This document shows positions 1 through 9,927 of a DNA stretch of 43,562 bases, in pieces. Position 1 is the first letter of the stretch. The number at the start of each line of letters is the position of its first letter. Source of the DNA: Proteiniphilum sp. UBA4977 (GTDB taxonomy: Bacteria; Bacteroidota; Bacteroidia; Bacteroidales; Dysgonomonadaceae); assembly GCA_002398565.1 (NCBI GenBank), contig DGZP01000119.1, positions 1-43,562 on the forward strand. Reading direction: 5' to 3'. The translations under genes were made by a program, and so were the position numbers. The notes under the pieces were generated by a model that saw nothing but the letters and a program-made list of their open reading frames with translations, made no database searches and was not told the origin of the DNA.

Positions 1-428
1 GACACGGAGGCAATGAAGGTGTAGGGCGTGACCAGCACCTCGTCTCCCCATCCGATCTCCAGCTGCGCCAGGGAGGCGTTGAGGGCGTTGGTACCGTTCA
101 CCAGGGCCAGACAGCGTTTGGAACCCAGCAGTTGCGCCCATTTCTTTTCGAATTCGTCCGTAACCTTGTCCCTCGACCACACCCCGCCGCGCATCACCTC
201 AAGCAATCTCTTCTCGTCGGTTTCCGGTTTCCACACAGGCCACGAGGGCCAGTCGTGGGAGGTTATCAGGGGGCTTCCACCTAAAATGGCGGGCGTGGTT
301 TTGTTTATCGCCGTACAACTTGCCAGCATCCTGCTTGTCGTTCCCGCTCCCATGACAGCACCTGTTCCGGCAATTAAATTCGTTTTTATAAATTCACGAC
401 GTGAATAGTTTTTATATTTTAATTTCAT
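1..428 (-). CDS. DegT/DnrJ/EryC1/StrS-type aminotransferase with Tat signal, 5' part only
   Basis: The first 142 codons of a gene that runs off the left edge. The ATG is at 426-428. The protein begins MKLKYKNYSRREFIKTNLIA, a twin-arginine (SRREFIK) export signal followed by a hydrophobic Gly/Ala stretch ending near residue 37 (LASC). The mature part fits the N-terminus of PLP-dependent sugar aminotransferases: an ILGGSPLIT lead, then GGVWSRDKVTDEFEKKWAQL, then a nucleotide-sugar or cofactor region VNGTNALNASLAQL and the DEVLVTPYTFIAS motif. Family knowledge: these enzymes transaminate keto-sugars or act as dehydratases; Tat export would suit a protein that folds with PLP in the cytoplasm. It lies last in the PUL, 64 bp after the beta-helix gene. 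The catalytic lysine lies outside the window, so activity cannot be judged. Confidence 0.85.
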   Translation of the reverse strand, partial: MKLKYKNYSRREFIKTNLIAGTGAVMGAGTTSRMLASCTAINKTTPAILGGSPLITSHDWPSWPVWKPETDEKRLLEVMRGGVWSRDKVTDEFEKKWAQLLGSKRCLALVNGTNALNASLAQLEIGWGDEVLVTPYTFIASV

Positions 429-492
429 TTTAATTATTATTTCAGGTTTGATTCAGAATTTTATTTTCATACGATTTTTATACTTATACCTT

Positions 493-2685
493 TCACTCTC
501 CTTCGTAAGGTATTTTGTTTGAATTACTACCCTTGTAATCATACACTGCCCAGTTTTTTGCAACGGCAATATCCACGTCAGACTTTAAAGCTACGTTTTG
601 TTCTGAAGGCAGAGTTGTATCAACGATGACAAGTGTGCCCGCTGAGAGATTTTCACGGTCAAACAAGGAGTTCATTAAGGCTGTCATATTTGTTCCTTTT
701 ATATTGTTATTATGACAGAACAGGTGAGTAAGAGAGCTGCTCGTCGGCTCCAGAGCGGTAATTCTATTATTGCTATAGCAATCTAGCCGATACGCGTTCC
801 CATAGACGGTGATGGTTTGTGCGCCAATCACATAATTCGTGAGTCCTGTGGAAACAGAATAGGGGAAATCCGGCGTTTCGCCTTCATCCTTAATTCCATT
901 ATTATTGAGATCAATCCAAATGTCGGACTGGTTTTCCGCCATCGCATACAAAGCTATTCTTATTGTTTCTCCGACAGACTTCTCAGTCACAAAAGTTATT
1001 TTATCCGTATTCACCGGTGGAGGCACATCTTCACTCCCTTTTGAAGCCTCTGGAGTATTCCCGTAAGCTCCCATATTTATTCTACCCCCGTTTGGAGAAG
1101 GCTCCTTTGAATAGTCATCGTCAGGGTTTCCGGCATTTATACATGGGCTGGTTATGTTATCGGTAACCCACGCTGTTCCATTCCATCTTCCTTCTTTTGA
1201 TTTCAGGTGATAATCACCATTCGTTTCATCCGCAAATAAGGGATCAACGACTATATTTCCAGTGCCGGTGATTCGTGCAAATCCGTTCCAGAAATTGGTG
1301 TATGAAACCGAAACATCCCTCATATCATCATAGCCAGTTTCCGTTTTATTAAAACCCCATGGAGCCGAAAGAGAGCGCGTGTCAAATTGGTTTTTAACAT
1401 CTGAAAGGATACAGTTCTTTAAGACTGTTTCCGAATTACCATCAGCTCCTGAGCTACTTAAGCTAAAGCGAAACAAGTAGGGGATATTGACAAAGTTACA
1501 GTTTTTAAATGTGAGATTTTTTGAGTTTCGTAGAAAAACACCGATGGTATTATTCTGTAAATCTCCTTTAAAGAGACAATTTAAAAAGATATTATCTGAT
1601 TGATTTTGAGGATTTAAACCCTCAGTGCCATCGTACACACTAACAATACCGGTCTTACCTGTAAATCTGCTGTTCTCTATTGTGTTGTGATAAGCACCGT
1701 CCCGATTCTGTACACAGAAATTAAACGTTGAGCTTTTTCCGGTATTGTCGGCATAACAGCTATCCACCTTATTATCATAGGCCTCATGGGCAAATACAAA
1801 ACATTCTTCAAATTTCTTCGCAGTACAGTTTACAAATAGATTACCTGTGCTATGAGGTTGTCCTCCACTGTCTCCGGGATTATCCTTAACAATAAAACCG
1901 TGATTTCCCTTGTATGAACCGTGGATATCTTCAGCATGACAATCCCGTACCGTATTGTTGCTGCTCCATGCCAGCACTACAAAATAGTCTGTCATAAACT
2001 GATTATTGGTCGTTTGCTTGCAGTATGCCGTGCAATTTTCAAGGGTACAGTCATCGGTTTGGGATAAAAAGAAGTTATTGCCCCCATTATCTGTTGCCGA
2101 ACAATTCTTTACCGTTGAATAATTACTCTTTTTGATTAAAATACCGTAGCCGTCGTAGCCCTTATTCACATAATCGACATTACTACATGAATCGGCTATG
2201 CAACCATCTAAAACCGTATGATGGCTGTTGTCAACCCAGATACCGTACAGGTATCGCTTTACACGTATATTTTTTAAGACTACATAGGGTTTGCCATAGA
2301 TATAAATTCCCTTTTTCGTATAATCTCCGCCGTCGAGAACCGGCGTACCGTTGTAACCCATGAAGACAATGGGAGAGCCGTCCGATCCCGCATTGGAGAT
2401 GATCACATTTTCCTTTTCATAATTCCCTCCTTCTATACAAACTGTATCACCTGCTACCGCCTTTGTTGCCGCATAGGTAATGGTGCGCCAGGCTTTTTCC
2501 TTGGATGAACCCGTACCCGAATTTGCATCGTTTCCTTTTGTTGAAACATAATATCGCGTCACTATTTCCGGGGTTGCCGGTTCTTCTGGAATTATCTCTT
2601 CCGGAAGAGGTATTTCATCTTGCCGGCAGTGAATAAACACTCCAGAAAGCAGTAGAATGATAATATAATAGATATAATTTTTCAT
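493..2685 (-). CDS. Beta-helix lipoprotein with C-terminal leucine-rich domain
   Basis: A secreted protein of about 730 residues. I prefer the ATG at 2685 because it puts a short hydrophobic signal peptide ending at Cys20 (VFIHC) first; an in-frame GTG at 2694 adds three residues. After a Pro/Glu-rich linker, residues about 45-100 (YYVSTKGNDANSGTG) match the DUF1565-like start of right-handed parallel beta-helix proteins. Next comes a long run of Asn/Cys-rich coils (NNTV, NCTA, DNKVDSC). A 'choice-of-anchor Q' type end follows (SPCINAGNPDDD, NMGAYGNTPE). The last 170 residues resemble Bacteroidota surface LRR proteins (IWIDLNNNGIKDEGE, LTHLFCHNNNIKG). The beta-helix fold is typical of polysaccharide lyases and depolymerases, but no lyase catalytic set could be identified, so it may instead bind glycans. 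It is second to last in the PUL. Confidence 0.8.
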   Translation of the reverse strand: MKNYIYYIIILLLSGVFIHCRQDEIPLPEEIIPEEPATPEIVTRYYVSTKGNDANSGTGSSKEKAWRTITYAATKAVAGDTVCIEGGNYEKENVIISNAGSDGSPIVFMGYNGTPVLDGGDYTKKGIYIYGKPYVVLKNIRVKRYLYGIWVDNSHHTVLDGCIADSCSNVDYVNKGYDGYGILIKKSNYSTVKNCSATDNGGNNFFLSQTDDCTLENCTAYCKQTTNNQFMTDYFVVLAWSSNNTVRDCHAEDIHGSYKGNHGFIVKDNPGDSGGQPHSTGNLFVNCTAKKFEECFVFAHEAYDNKVDSCYADNTGKSSTFNFCVQNRDGAYHNTIENSRFTGKTGIVSVYDGTEGLNPQNQSDNIFLNCLFKGDLQNNTIGVFLRNSKNLTFKNCNFVNIPYLFRFSLSSSGADGNSETVLKNCILSDVKNQFDTRSLSAPWGFNKTETGYDDMRDVSVSYTNFWNGFARITGTGNIVVDPLFADETNGDYHLKSKEGRWNGTAWVTDNITSPCINAGNPDDDYSKEPSPNGGRINMGAYGNTPEASKGSEDVPPPVNTDKITFVTEKSVGETIRIALYAMAENQSDIWIDLNNNGIKDEGETPDFPYSVSTGLTNYVIGAQTITVYGNAYRLDCYSNNRITALEPTSSSLTHLFCHNNNIKGTNMTALMNSLFDRENLSAGTLVIVDTTLPSEQNVALKSDVDIAVAKNWAVYDYKGSNSNKIPYEGE

Positions 2686-2784
2686 GATCTTCACTTTTTA
2701 AATTAAATAATAAACACTCATTTCTAACGCACCATTCAAAATAATTCATTACATAATATTCAAACTTTCCTTGTTATTCTTTTT

Positions 2785-2821
2785 ATAAAACAGACCACAA
2801 TTCTATAGAATAAAAAGTCTG
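2785..2821 (-). terminator. Possible terminator after the GH123-like gene
   Basis: Just past the stop codon, on the minus strand, CAGAC and GTCTG (2791-2795 and 2817-2821) can pair around an AT-rich centre and are followed by TTTTAT. The stem is only five strong base pairs, with a further AT-rich inner stem, so termination may be partial. Confidence 0.35.
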
Positions 2822-2826
2822 CTTCG

Positions 2827-5337
2827 CTAATCAACTATAATCGCGGTTCCAAATCTCTCCGGCCTGCCAAAGCCACCTCTTGTCATTACCCACGATGAAA
2901 GTTCGAGCAACGCATCTTTTGGCCTGCGTTCACGATTGAAGTTCAATCCAAACCGGGGAGCTAATTCCATCCCTTTTACAGGGATGCCGAGCTCCACAAT
3001 CCATTCCTGTTTCTCTTTGTTGATAGTCGCTGCCGTTTTTATATCGGGATTCCAATCCTTGTAACTTCCATCCGTCAAATAGATTCCAAGCGGATTTACG
3101 GCTACATGATAAAATTTACTCTGCGTAATTCCGGGATCAAGGAATACTTCTACACAATCGTCACTTGTAACATTATCCCCTTGTTTGTTAGCATTAACGG
3201 TAAGAAAATCGATCACTTCCTCCGTGCAGGTGAATGCAATGTAAAGCATATTGTTACGCAGCCCGCAATGTACTTTTGTAGGCATTTTAGGTGCTTCGAA
3301 ACCATCATTCAGCGTCAATTCCACTTCGGCAGCCTCTTCCCATTCATTTGGAGTAATTAGGCCATCAATAACCGGAGCGCTTTTTAAAACGGGAATATGG
3401 ATCGTTTTTTGAGCAAATTCCGGTTTGGGGATTGTCTTGGATATTTTCACATCGGGAGGGATCGTTATTCCGGTAGGGGAGACCTCTTCCATTTTTTCCA
3501 TCATATGTACGATGTGTGCCGCTACCATCCGGCGGATTTTATCGTAATCATCCAATTGCAGATTGTTCCCGTACTTATATGCGCCGCTGGCATAAGCAGA
3601 AATTTTTCCGTGAATGGGAGAAACAAAAGCGTGTTTTTTAGCTTCCTCTTCAGGAAGATACATTGTCCAATCCATGTTTTTGTATTGAGCTGCCGGATTG
3701 TTGCTCAAACTTGTGCGAAGCTCTTTGAGCATTTTATCCGCCTCTTCGGCAGCTTTCGCTGATACTCCTCCTTTGGCTTTCGCTCTTGAGATGGTTTGCT
3801 GACAAAGTTCAAGATAGTGCCTGTCGTTTATTCCCTGACGAATATTTTCCCAGCCGATGGAGCTGCCACCCGGATGCGCGGCTGTTTTGGGATAATGGTG
3901 CATCCAATCGCCAATTTTCGAATCGAAGTCATTATAAAGATCTTCTCTTCCACCAAAATAGACCCAGTTAAAAGCGCCGTCGAGTCCGAATTTCCAATTA
4001 AACAGTCCGGTAGCCCAGCGGCCGCATTCGCCGAGCCAGCCGGAAACATCGTAATTGTAAAGGGTAACCTTACGGCCTTCCGACCGTGCTTTTTGCACAT
4101 CTTCTTCCGAACTGATTGCCGCATTGTAGTTCCAAAAATCGGCATGCGGTCCCGCAATATTGACAAAGTAATTGTCGCCAGGACCATCTATTTCCGTTGG
4201 AATACCGGCTGCTTTCAATACTTTCAACAGATGCAGGTTTTCATCGCGTTCCTGCTGTGAATGCCAACCCGGTTCATCGTAAGGTTGCACATACATTGCC
4301 GGCCAACCTTTGGATGCTGCCTCTTTAAACAGTTCTTTATAAAAGCTGACATAGATTGAATCATATTCCGGCGTACCGAATTGATACCCTTTCGTTGCCT
4401 TTTGTGCCGCCCGGGACATGTCAATAACCGGTTCTGTAAATTTATATTCTTTGTATGCCTCCATGGTTAATTCGAAAAGCGTGTTGCCATCGAAATGAAA
4501 TTTCACTTCTCCCTTATCGGAAACCGTATAACTGCTTGGATCCACCCCATTGCATATCCCTATGGAGGTCATGCCGTGCATCCGCATATCCGCCAGATCG
4601 TGCCGTACTTGTGCACGCATCTCATCAACCGTTTTAAGATTTCCGAATACCTGATTGTAAGCCATATAGTATAATCCATACAGCAACCCTTTTGGCTCCG
4701 GGAGTTTAAAGGGTAAAATCCGTATTTTTAAAGGGATCTCTTCGGATGCATCCTCTGTTTGAAGGGTGATTGTGCCGGTATATACCCCGGGTAGGGCATG
4801 CTCGGGAGAATGAAAATTTATCCAGAATTTTTCACTTCTATCGGTAGAAATTGAGACAGGATTTTCAAGTGATGTAATGTACACGGGAGCATTCACCAAA
4901 TGTTGAAGTTTCTGATACATGAATCTTTTAGTCAAGTACTTGACTATATACGGTTTCATGCTTGTTGCGGGAATAACCGTTCCGTCGTTCTTCTTCAAAT
5001 CGGATATTTTTAATTGTGCGTTTTCTATATCGCGCAGTGCATATATACAAAAAGTCACCGGAATGATTTCTCCTTGCGCGGCAAAGGCATCGATAACCGT
5101 GAGTCGCATTGAATCGGGCCTTGAATGTTCAAACGACATTTTCAATGAATGACCGGGGTAAACGATAAAACCGTTCTCCTGCTCAGACTTTGTTGCAACA
5201 GGTTTGGGATTTCTCTCCACATAGACCACCGCCGCATCTTCCGGTTTTTGTACGTTTGATACGGTTTGTGAATACGATCGGGAAAAATTAAAAATCACAA
5301 AAACCGACAACGATAACATTAAAAAACAAGACTTCAT
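2827..5337 (-). CDS. GH123-like glycoside hydrolase with C-terminal CBM9-like domain
   Basis: A secreted glycosidase of 836 residues if the ATG at 5337 is used. That start places a clean signal peptide at the N-terminus (MKSCFLMLSLSVFVIF, cleavage near SYSQ); the upstream ATG at 5379 adds 14 residues. Residues about 60-220 form a beta-rich N-terminal domain. Residues about 220-560 resemble the TIM barrel of GH123/DUF4091 enzymes, with the paired acids D354-E355 in QPYDEPGW at the place of the Asp-Glu pair used for substrate-assisted hydrolysis in GH123. The last 180 residues (VIDGLITPNEWEEA, DDCVEVFLDPG) look like a CBM9 carbohydrate-binding domain. GH123 members remove beta-linked N-acetylgalactosamine. 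Substrate here is inference. It is 54 bp downstream of the DUF5107 gene. Confidence 0.8.
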   Translation of the reverse strand: MKSCFLMLSLSVFVIFNFSRSYSQTVSNVQKPEDAAVVYVERNPKPVATKSEQENGFIVYPGHSLKMSFEHSRPDSMRLTVIDAFAAQGEIIPVTFCIYALRDIENAQLKISDLKKNDGTVIPATSMKPYIVKYLTKRFMYQKLQHLVNAPVYITSLENPVSISTDRSEKFWINFHSPEHALPGVYTGTITLQTEDASEEIPLKIRILPFKLPEPKGLLYGLYYMAYNQVFGNLKTVDEMRAQVRHDLADMRMHGMTSIGICNGVDPSSYTVSDKGEVKFHFDGNTLFELTMEAYKEYKFTEPVIDMSRAAQKATKGYQFGTPEYDSIYVSFYKELFKEAASKGWPAMYVQPYDEPGWHSQQERDENLHLLKVLKAAGIPTEIDGPGDNYFVNIAGPHADFWNYNAAISSEEDVQKARSEGRKVTLYNYDVSGWLGECGRWATGLFNWKFGLDGAFNWVYFGGREDLYNDFDSKIGDWMHHYPKTAAHPGGSSIGWENIRQGINDRHYLELCQQTISRAKAKGGVSAKAAEEADKMLKELRTSLSNNPAAQYKNMDWTMYLPEEEAKKHAFVSPIHGKISAYASGAYKYGNNLQLDDYDKIRRMVAAHIVHMMEKMEEVSPTGITIPPDVKISKTIPKPEFAQKTIHIPVLKSAPVIDGLITPNEWEEAAEVELTLNDGFEAPKMPTKVHCGLRNNMLYIAFTCTEEVIDFLTVNANKQGDNVTSDDCVEVFLDPGITQSKFYHVAVNPLGIYLTDGSYKDWNPDIKTAATINKEKQEWIVELGIPVKGMELAPRFGLNFNRERRPKDALLELSSWVMTRGGFGRPERFGTAIIVD

Positions 5338-5391
5338 GATATTTTTTTTAGTTGTTTTTGTATAATTAAGGGGTTGCATTTCTCGATTTAT

Positions 5392-8300
5392 TTAAAATAA
5401 TCGTATAAATTCAGCACTCGCTATTGATTTTATAATTTCTACAATCGCCTTATAATCAAACGCATATTCTTTGTCTTTATGGGTATGATAAAAGGTGTTT
5501 CCCCAATCTTTCACACGAGGGTCGTTTTGCACCGACGACCATTTGCGCATCATGTCATTTGCATGCTGCTTCTCACCTAGCCGATAAAATGCCAGTACCT
5601 CCAATAAATAATGCATTGAATTGTCGCTTTTTTTTGAAAAAGCGACTTTCTTCAAATATTCATCTTGCTCATCCGGTTTTTTTATTTTCTGTGCGATTAA
5701 TGCATCCAACCAGTCTTCCAGCCTGAAATCAATATCTTCGTCGTTTGGCTTGCCCACGCCCAAGTTCCGGGGATAGTGACGCGCTTCCTCTATTTTTCGT
5801 TGAGCCTTGGGTATATCGTCTTCCAAAAGAGCTTCCGCCGCCAACATCAATTTTGTCTGCCGGTACAACCGATGTCCATCGGAATTGCCTTCTGCCGGTA
5901 AAACAACTAAGTCACTCAAGATTTTTTCTGCAGATTCATAATGTCTGTTTTTGATTAAAGCCCGTATGTATAAAAAACCCATAAGATAAGAATTCGAATA
6001 TTTCTTGTAAAAAGGTGTAATGGTTTCGAGTGCTTTTATATGCTCGTTGTTGGCAAGGTAATAACGGGTTAAATCGCTGATGTATCGCCATTCGGCAGGT
6101 GCTAATGAAACCGCTTTTTTCAGGTAACCTTCTTTAGTCGCAAGGTCTGTTTCCAACTGTGCGAAAAATGCATGAAAAGGGGCAAAGTCTACCTCTTCAC
6201 GGACAGATGACATCAGGTTATATGCCTCGTTATTCCTGTTCCTGGACCTATAAAGCAAAGCCAACAGATAACGTGGAATCCAGTGCGGTTGCTCCTTTAT
6301 CGCCCATTCAAGAATCTCTTTGCTCTCTTCCCTGAAAGGAAACTGAAAAGAAAGTTTCCCTTCAAGGGCTTTTTGTAAATTGACCGTTTTTTCATCTTCC
6401 GCATGCAGGGCGTCATTTAAAAACGATTTCCAATAGCATACAACCGGAGTTTCGGGCGATTGCTCCAATATTTTAAGGCTTCTATCCGGCAAATTCAGTT
6501 GAAAGTACCACGTTCCCAGTTCCAGATAGGTTTGTTCCGGCATTTCGTTACGAATGCCGTCCTTAAATTCAGCCAATGCTTGGGTATCGCCACGTTTTAA
6601 ATAGTTTTCAAACCGTACGAAATGATTCAGCGGATCCAGTTCCAATATCCGCTTTCCGGTCTCTCCGGCTTTTTTGCTCTCGCCGGTGAGTGAATAGCTT
6701 AAATAGGCTAATTGCAATCCTTGAATGTTGTTTTGGTTGTTTACAAGACTTTTTTGGGCGTATTCCAAGGATTGCACTAGATCTTTCCGGACGAGATAAA
6801 TCTCGCTAATTTTGGTATATGCCGCGCTTCGGTAAGATTCACTTAAAGAAGCCACTTCAAAACCGTCGAGCGCATCGAAATATTTTTTCAGACGAAATGC
6901 CGCGCAACCGTATTCATAATTGGCTGCCGCATCGTACGTATCAATGGACAATGCTTTTTGGGCCACTGAAAATGCACTGTCGTACTTCATCTGATGGGAA
7001 TACAGCCTGGCCAACTCAACCAGGGACGGAATGTGGTTCGGATTCAACTCCAATGATTCTTTCATATAGGGTTCGGCCCGGTCATACAAACGAAATCCCA
7101 TTAAATCCCGGCCTCTAAGGTATTTTCCGTAACCGGTATCCCAATCAAAATCGTCGACGGTTTTTACCGGACGGTTTAACCTGTTATCCTCATTTTGCCA
7201 CAACAACCGATTTCCGTAAAATATTCTTGTCAGTTCTTCGTTGTCAGAAACAGGAATATTCAGGGAAAAAAGTTGCCGGACTCCTAATTTTACGTGTTCT
7301 TTTTTAATTATTTGACCGTCATTATTATATACTGTCAATGTGTCCTCACCTGCTTGCAACGGGTAGATTGAAATATCGTAATAGTTTCGGTTTTTTTCAA
7401 CATCAATTGCTCCTGTCAAAGTGACATTTTTCACCTCTTTCATCTCCTCGAAAGGAAACCAGTATTCCGTCCATACATCGGTCTGATAGGGTTGGAACAA
7501 GATCTGCTTGAAAGGAGTAAGGGAACTGCTTACCATATTCTGGTTAAACAGCCTACCGCTCTGTAATTCAATATATTGTCCGTTTTGATCCGTCAACAAT
7601 TCTTCCCATATCTTGCCTACATCGGATAAAGCCCAACTGAACATCTTTTTTCCGAGCCTCTCTTCTCTATCGGCATAATGCAGCCAACCGAAATTATCAC
7701 TTTCCCAATAAGCTCCAAAATAAGAACCGGAACGTCCAACAACATGATACGATTTGTATTCATTACTTTTAAAGTTGTTTTCCCGCCAGAGCGAAATATT
7801 TTTTTTTTGGATGGAATCAACGGGCCAATACGAAATAAGCATTCCATCGTGGCCGATATTGTAAGTACCCGGATAAATAAGTTTTAAATCATTCTTGGCT
7901 GTAATAGCCGTATTCACCCAGTTGTAGTAAGGCTGTGGAGAGCCTGTACGGTTATGCCAAAGAGATTTTGTGGTGAACCAACCTTTGTCTTTGGGCAAAT
8001 TGATTTCAACACTCCAATAAGTACGTGTTAACAAATCTAACGTACCGACGACACAACTGACACTTCCGTCTTTGTTGTTTCGGACAAGGTAGTCTACCGG
8101 AAAAGAACAGGATGGGGAATGTCCGATAACTCCATAGTTGAATTCGATACCTCCGCTTGTCCACGGCCCACGTAAGGAGATGTCCCTGAATTTAACCACC
8201 TCATTTCCATAAAACATCTCTTTTCCCGATCTTTTATCGATCACCGACCATATTTTACCCCCAATTTCCGGAAATATTTTAATTTTTAAAAAGTCATTTT

Positions 8301-8526
8301 CAAGTTCGACGATTTTCCATGATTTCTTTTCCGGCAAGGTCGTATAGCCGTCGTATCGGAAATAGGGATATATCTTTCCAAACAGGGGTATGGGATTTGC
8401 ATCGGAATAGGGATATGTGTTGTAAACCGCTGTATATTCTTTAAATTGACAATTATGTTGGCTGAATGAATACATCGAAATTAAAAACAATCCTAAAATA
8501 ACAGGTGTTGATTTCATAAGGAACAT
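5392..8526 (-). CDS. DUF5107 domain protein with TPR repeats
   Basis: A secreted protein of 1044 residues with a signal peptide (LGLFLISMYSFSQ). A second ATG at 8517 gives almost the same signal peptide. Residues about 25-430 match the DUF5107 region: FPEIGGKIWSVIDKRSGKEM and RGPWTSGGIEFNYG give it the look of a galactose-mutarotase-like carbohydrate-binding or catalytic fold. Residues about 480-1000 are helical and contain tandem TPR-like units (ALSIDTYDAAANYEYGCAAF, EYAQKSLVNNQNNIQGLQLA). DUF5107 proteins recur in Bacteroidota PULs, but I know of no assigned reaction that I would apply here. It is separated from the upstream lipoprotein gene by a 315-bp gap and sits 54 bp ahead of the GH123-like gene, so the two may be co-transcribed. 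Confidence 0.82.
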   Translation of the reverse strand: MFLMKSTPVILGLFLISMYSFSQHNCQFKEYTAVYNTYPYSDANPIPLFGKIYPYFRYDGYTTLPEKKSWKIVELENDFLKIKIFPEIGGKIWSVIDKRSGKEMFYGNEVVKFRDISLRGPWTSGGIEFNYGVIGHSPSCSFPVDYLVRNNKDGSVSCVVGTLDLLTRTYWSVEINLPKDKGWFTTKSLWHNRTGSPQPYYNWVNTAITAKNDLKLIYPGTYNIGHDGMLISYWPVDSIQKKNISLWRENNFKSNEYKSYHVVGRSGSYFGAYWESDNFGWLHYADREERLGKKMFSWALSDVGKIWEELLTDQNGQYIELQSGRLFNQNMVSSSLTPFKQILFQPYQTDVWTEYWFPFEEMKEVKNVTLTGAIDVEKNRNYYDISIYPLQAGEDTLTVYNNDGQIIKKEHVKLGVRQLFSLNIPVSDNEELTRIFYGNRLLWQNEDNRLNRPVKTVDDFDWDTGYGKYLRGRDLMGFRLYDRAEPYMKESLELNPNHIPSLVELARLYSHQMKYDSAFSVAQKALSIDTYDAAANYEYGCAAFRLKKYFDALDGFEVASLSESYRSAAYTKISEIYLVRKDLVQSLEYAQKSLVNNQNNIQGLQLAYLSYSLTGESKKAGETGKRILELDPLNHFVRFENYLKRGDTQALAEFKDGIRNEMPEQTYLELGTWYFQLNLPDRSLKILEQSPETPVVCYWKSFLNDALHAEDEKTVNLQKALEGKLSFQFPFREESKEILEWAIKEQPHWIPRYLLALLYRSRNRNNEAYNLMSSVREEVDFAPFHAFFAQLETDLATKEGYLKKAVSLAPAEWRYISDLTRYYLANNEHIKALETITPFYKKYSNSYLMGFLYIRALIKNRHYESAEKILSDLVVLPAEGNSDGHRLYRQTKLMLAAEALLEDDIPKAQRKIEEARHYPRNLGVGKPNDEDIDFRLEDWLDALIAQKIKKPDEQDEYLKKVAFSKKSDNSMHYLLEVLAFYRLGEKQHANDMMRKWSSVQNDPRVKDWGNTFYHTHKDKEYAFDYKAIVEIIKSIASAEFIRLF

Positions 8527-8841
8527 TACTTTAAGTCTTGGTGATAAATAAGTTTAGACGTAAAACGATAAATGGACAAGGCACACTCATCTATAATGAA
8601 TAATAATACTTAACCGCAAAAACATAATTTGCCTTATATCCGTAATAATTAGATTTCATCTTAATCCGGAATCAATCAGAGAGTATTGAGAACGACCTTT
8701 GTCAAAGCTTAAAGCATCGACAAAGATGCATTCCCTTTCCGGTATATTCACTACTTTTGATGAATGAGAAAGGCTAATCTTCCCAAATAAAACCTTACAT
8801 GTTATTATCCTCCAATGTTCAAATATAATGGAGCATTTTAA
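8527..8841. other. Intergenic gap inside the PUL
   Basis: A 315-bp AT-rich stretch between the DUF1735 and DUF5107 genes. No open frame of note and no perfect TAnnTTTG box on the minus strand; a near match (TAAGCTTTG, one base too long) is near 8703-8711. The gap is long compared with the 11-36 bp gaps upstream, so a separate promoter or processing site is plausible but not shown. Confidence 0.5.
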
Positions 8842-9891
8842 TTAATTGATCACTACCGGTTCAAAAGCCTCCATAACAACGCCCCTATCCCTGATTACCA
8901 AAGTATCGGTAGCGGAATAAGTGTTGATTCCATCCGTAAATTGGTATTTTAAATGAATAGCATCTCGTTTTGATCCTCCCCAGGCATCTCCATCATTTAT
9001 AAAAGTTCCATTGCCGGTCACAGGATAATCAATGGTAACTTCCGTTCCCGTTTTTATGGAACTTATTCCACTCACAGTACAATTCCCATCCTCTGAAAAA
9101 TCCAGCAATAAATTCAGGTCTCCGGTAAATTTGGAAGAATGGGTATTCTCTTTGATAGACACCTGATTTTTCCCCGTAGTTATAAGCTTCCAAATTTCAT
9201 TTTGTTCTACATAAGTTGTGCGATAAGATATCGTTTCGAGTGACTCTCCTTCCTTATTTTTTACGGCGCTTACTCCGCGATGAAGATAATGTCCATGATA
9301 TGGATTGATAAATTTGACTGCAAACATGGTGAAATTTTTTGGCGTTATTTCCCACTGACTTGCTATTCTGTAGTCAGGATCGGGAATTTGATTACGCAAC
9401 TTTCCCTGTAAAATCGAATCAACATCATTCGAGCTAACAATACGTAAAGGGATAGCATAAGCCAATTCAATGGCTAAGGGATCGTTAAAAAAAGCATCGG
9501 TAAGTTGTACCTCTATGCTGCCATAGAATTCACCTGATGGAATAATCAACTGGTCAGTTGAACTCAAACTGTAATATTCATGAGGTAATGCAAGTATCGG
9601 TTCAGATGAGGATTTGAATAATACATTATTGCATAAACTCTCATCAACCCTTATTTTGAGAAGCCTGTCCTTACTGTTTTTATAAACTCCACCAAACCTT
9701 GCAGAGATGAGAAACTTATGATTATTGTCGTTCGTGTTATCATATATGTCATTACCTAAAATTAGTGTTCGCACCGGATATTGACGCGGAAAATATGCAG
9801 CGGTATAATCAAAATCAGGAAAGTCAACATCTTGATTACTACAAGCGATCAACATAACAACAAGCGTTATGATTATTAATATTTTTTTCAT
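8842..9891 (-). CDS. DUF1735 domain lipoprotein of the PUL
   Basis: A surface lipoprotein of 349 residues. Signal peptide with lipobox Cys17 (VVMLIAC). Residues about 25-165 fit DUF1735 (BT_3987-like), a beta-sandwich found in accessory SusE-position proteins; IPLRIVSSNDVDSILQ is typical of its end. The C-terminal half (GNCTVSGISS, DAIHLKYQFTDG, ATDTLVIRDRGV) looks like the DUF5627-type domain that often follows it. Such proteins sit right after SusD and are thought to bind glycan at the cell surface. It follows SusD-2 by 36 bp and is probably in the same transcript. Confidence 0.85.
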   Translation of the reverse strand: MKKILIIITLVVMLIACSNQDVDFPDFDYTAAYFPRQYPVRTLILGNDIYDNTNDNNHKFLISARFGGVYKNSKDRLLKIRVDESLCNNVLFKSSSEPILALPHEYYSLSSTDQLIIPSGEFYGSIEVQLTDAFFNDPLAIELAYAIPLRIVSSNDVDSILQGKLRNQIPDPDYRIASQWEITPKNFTMFAVKFINPYHGHYLHRGVSAVKNKEGESLETISYRTTYVEQNEIWKLITTGKNQVSIKENTHSSKFTGDLNLLLDFSEDGNCTVSGISSIKTGTEVTIDYPVTGNGTFINDGDAWGGSKRDAIHLKYQFTDGINTYSATDTLVIRDRGVVMEAFEPVVIN

Positions 9892-9927
9892 AATGAATTT
9901 CTATAAATAATGTGTTTACTTCAATAA

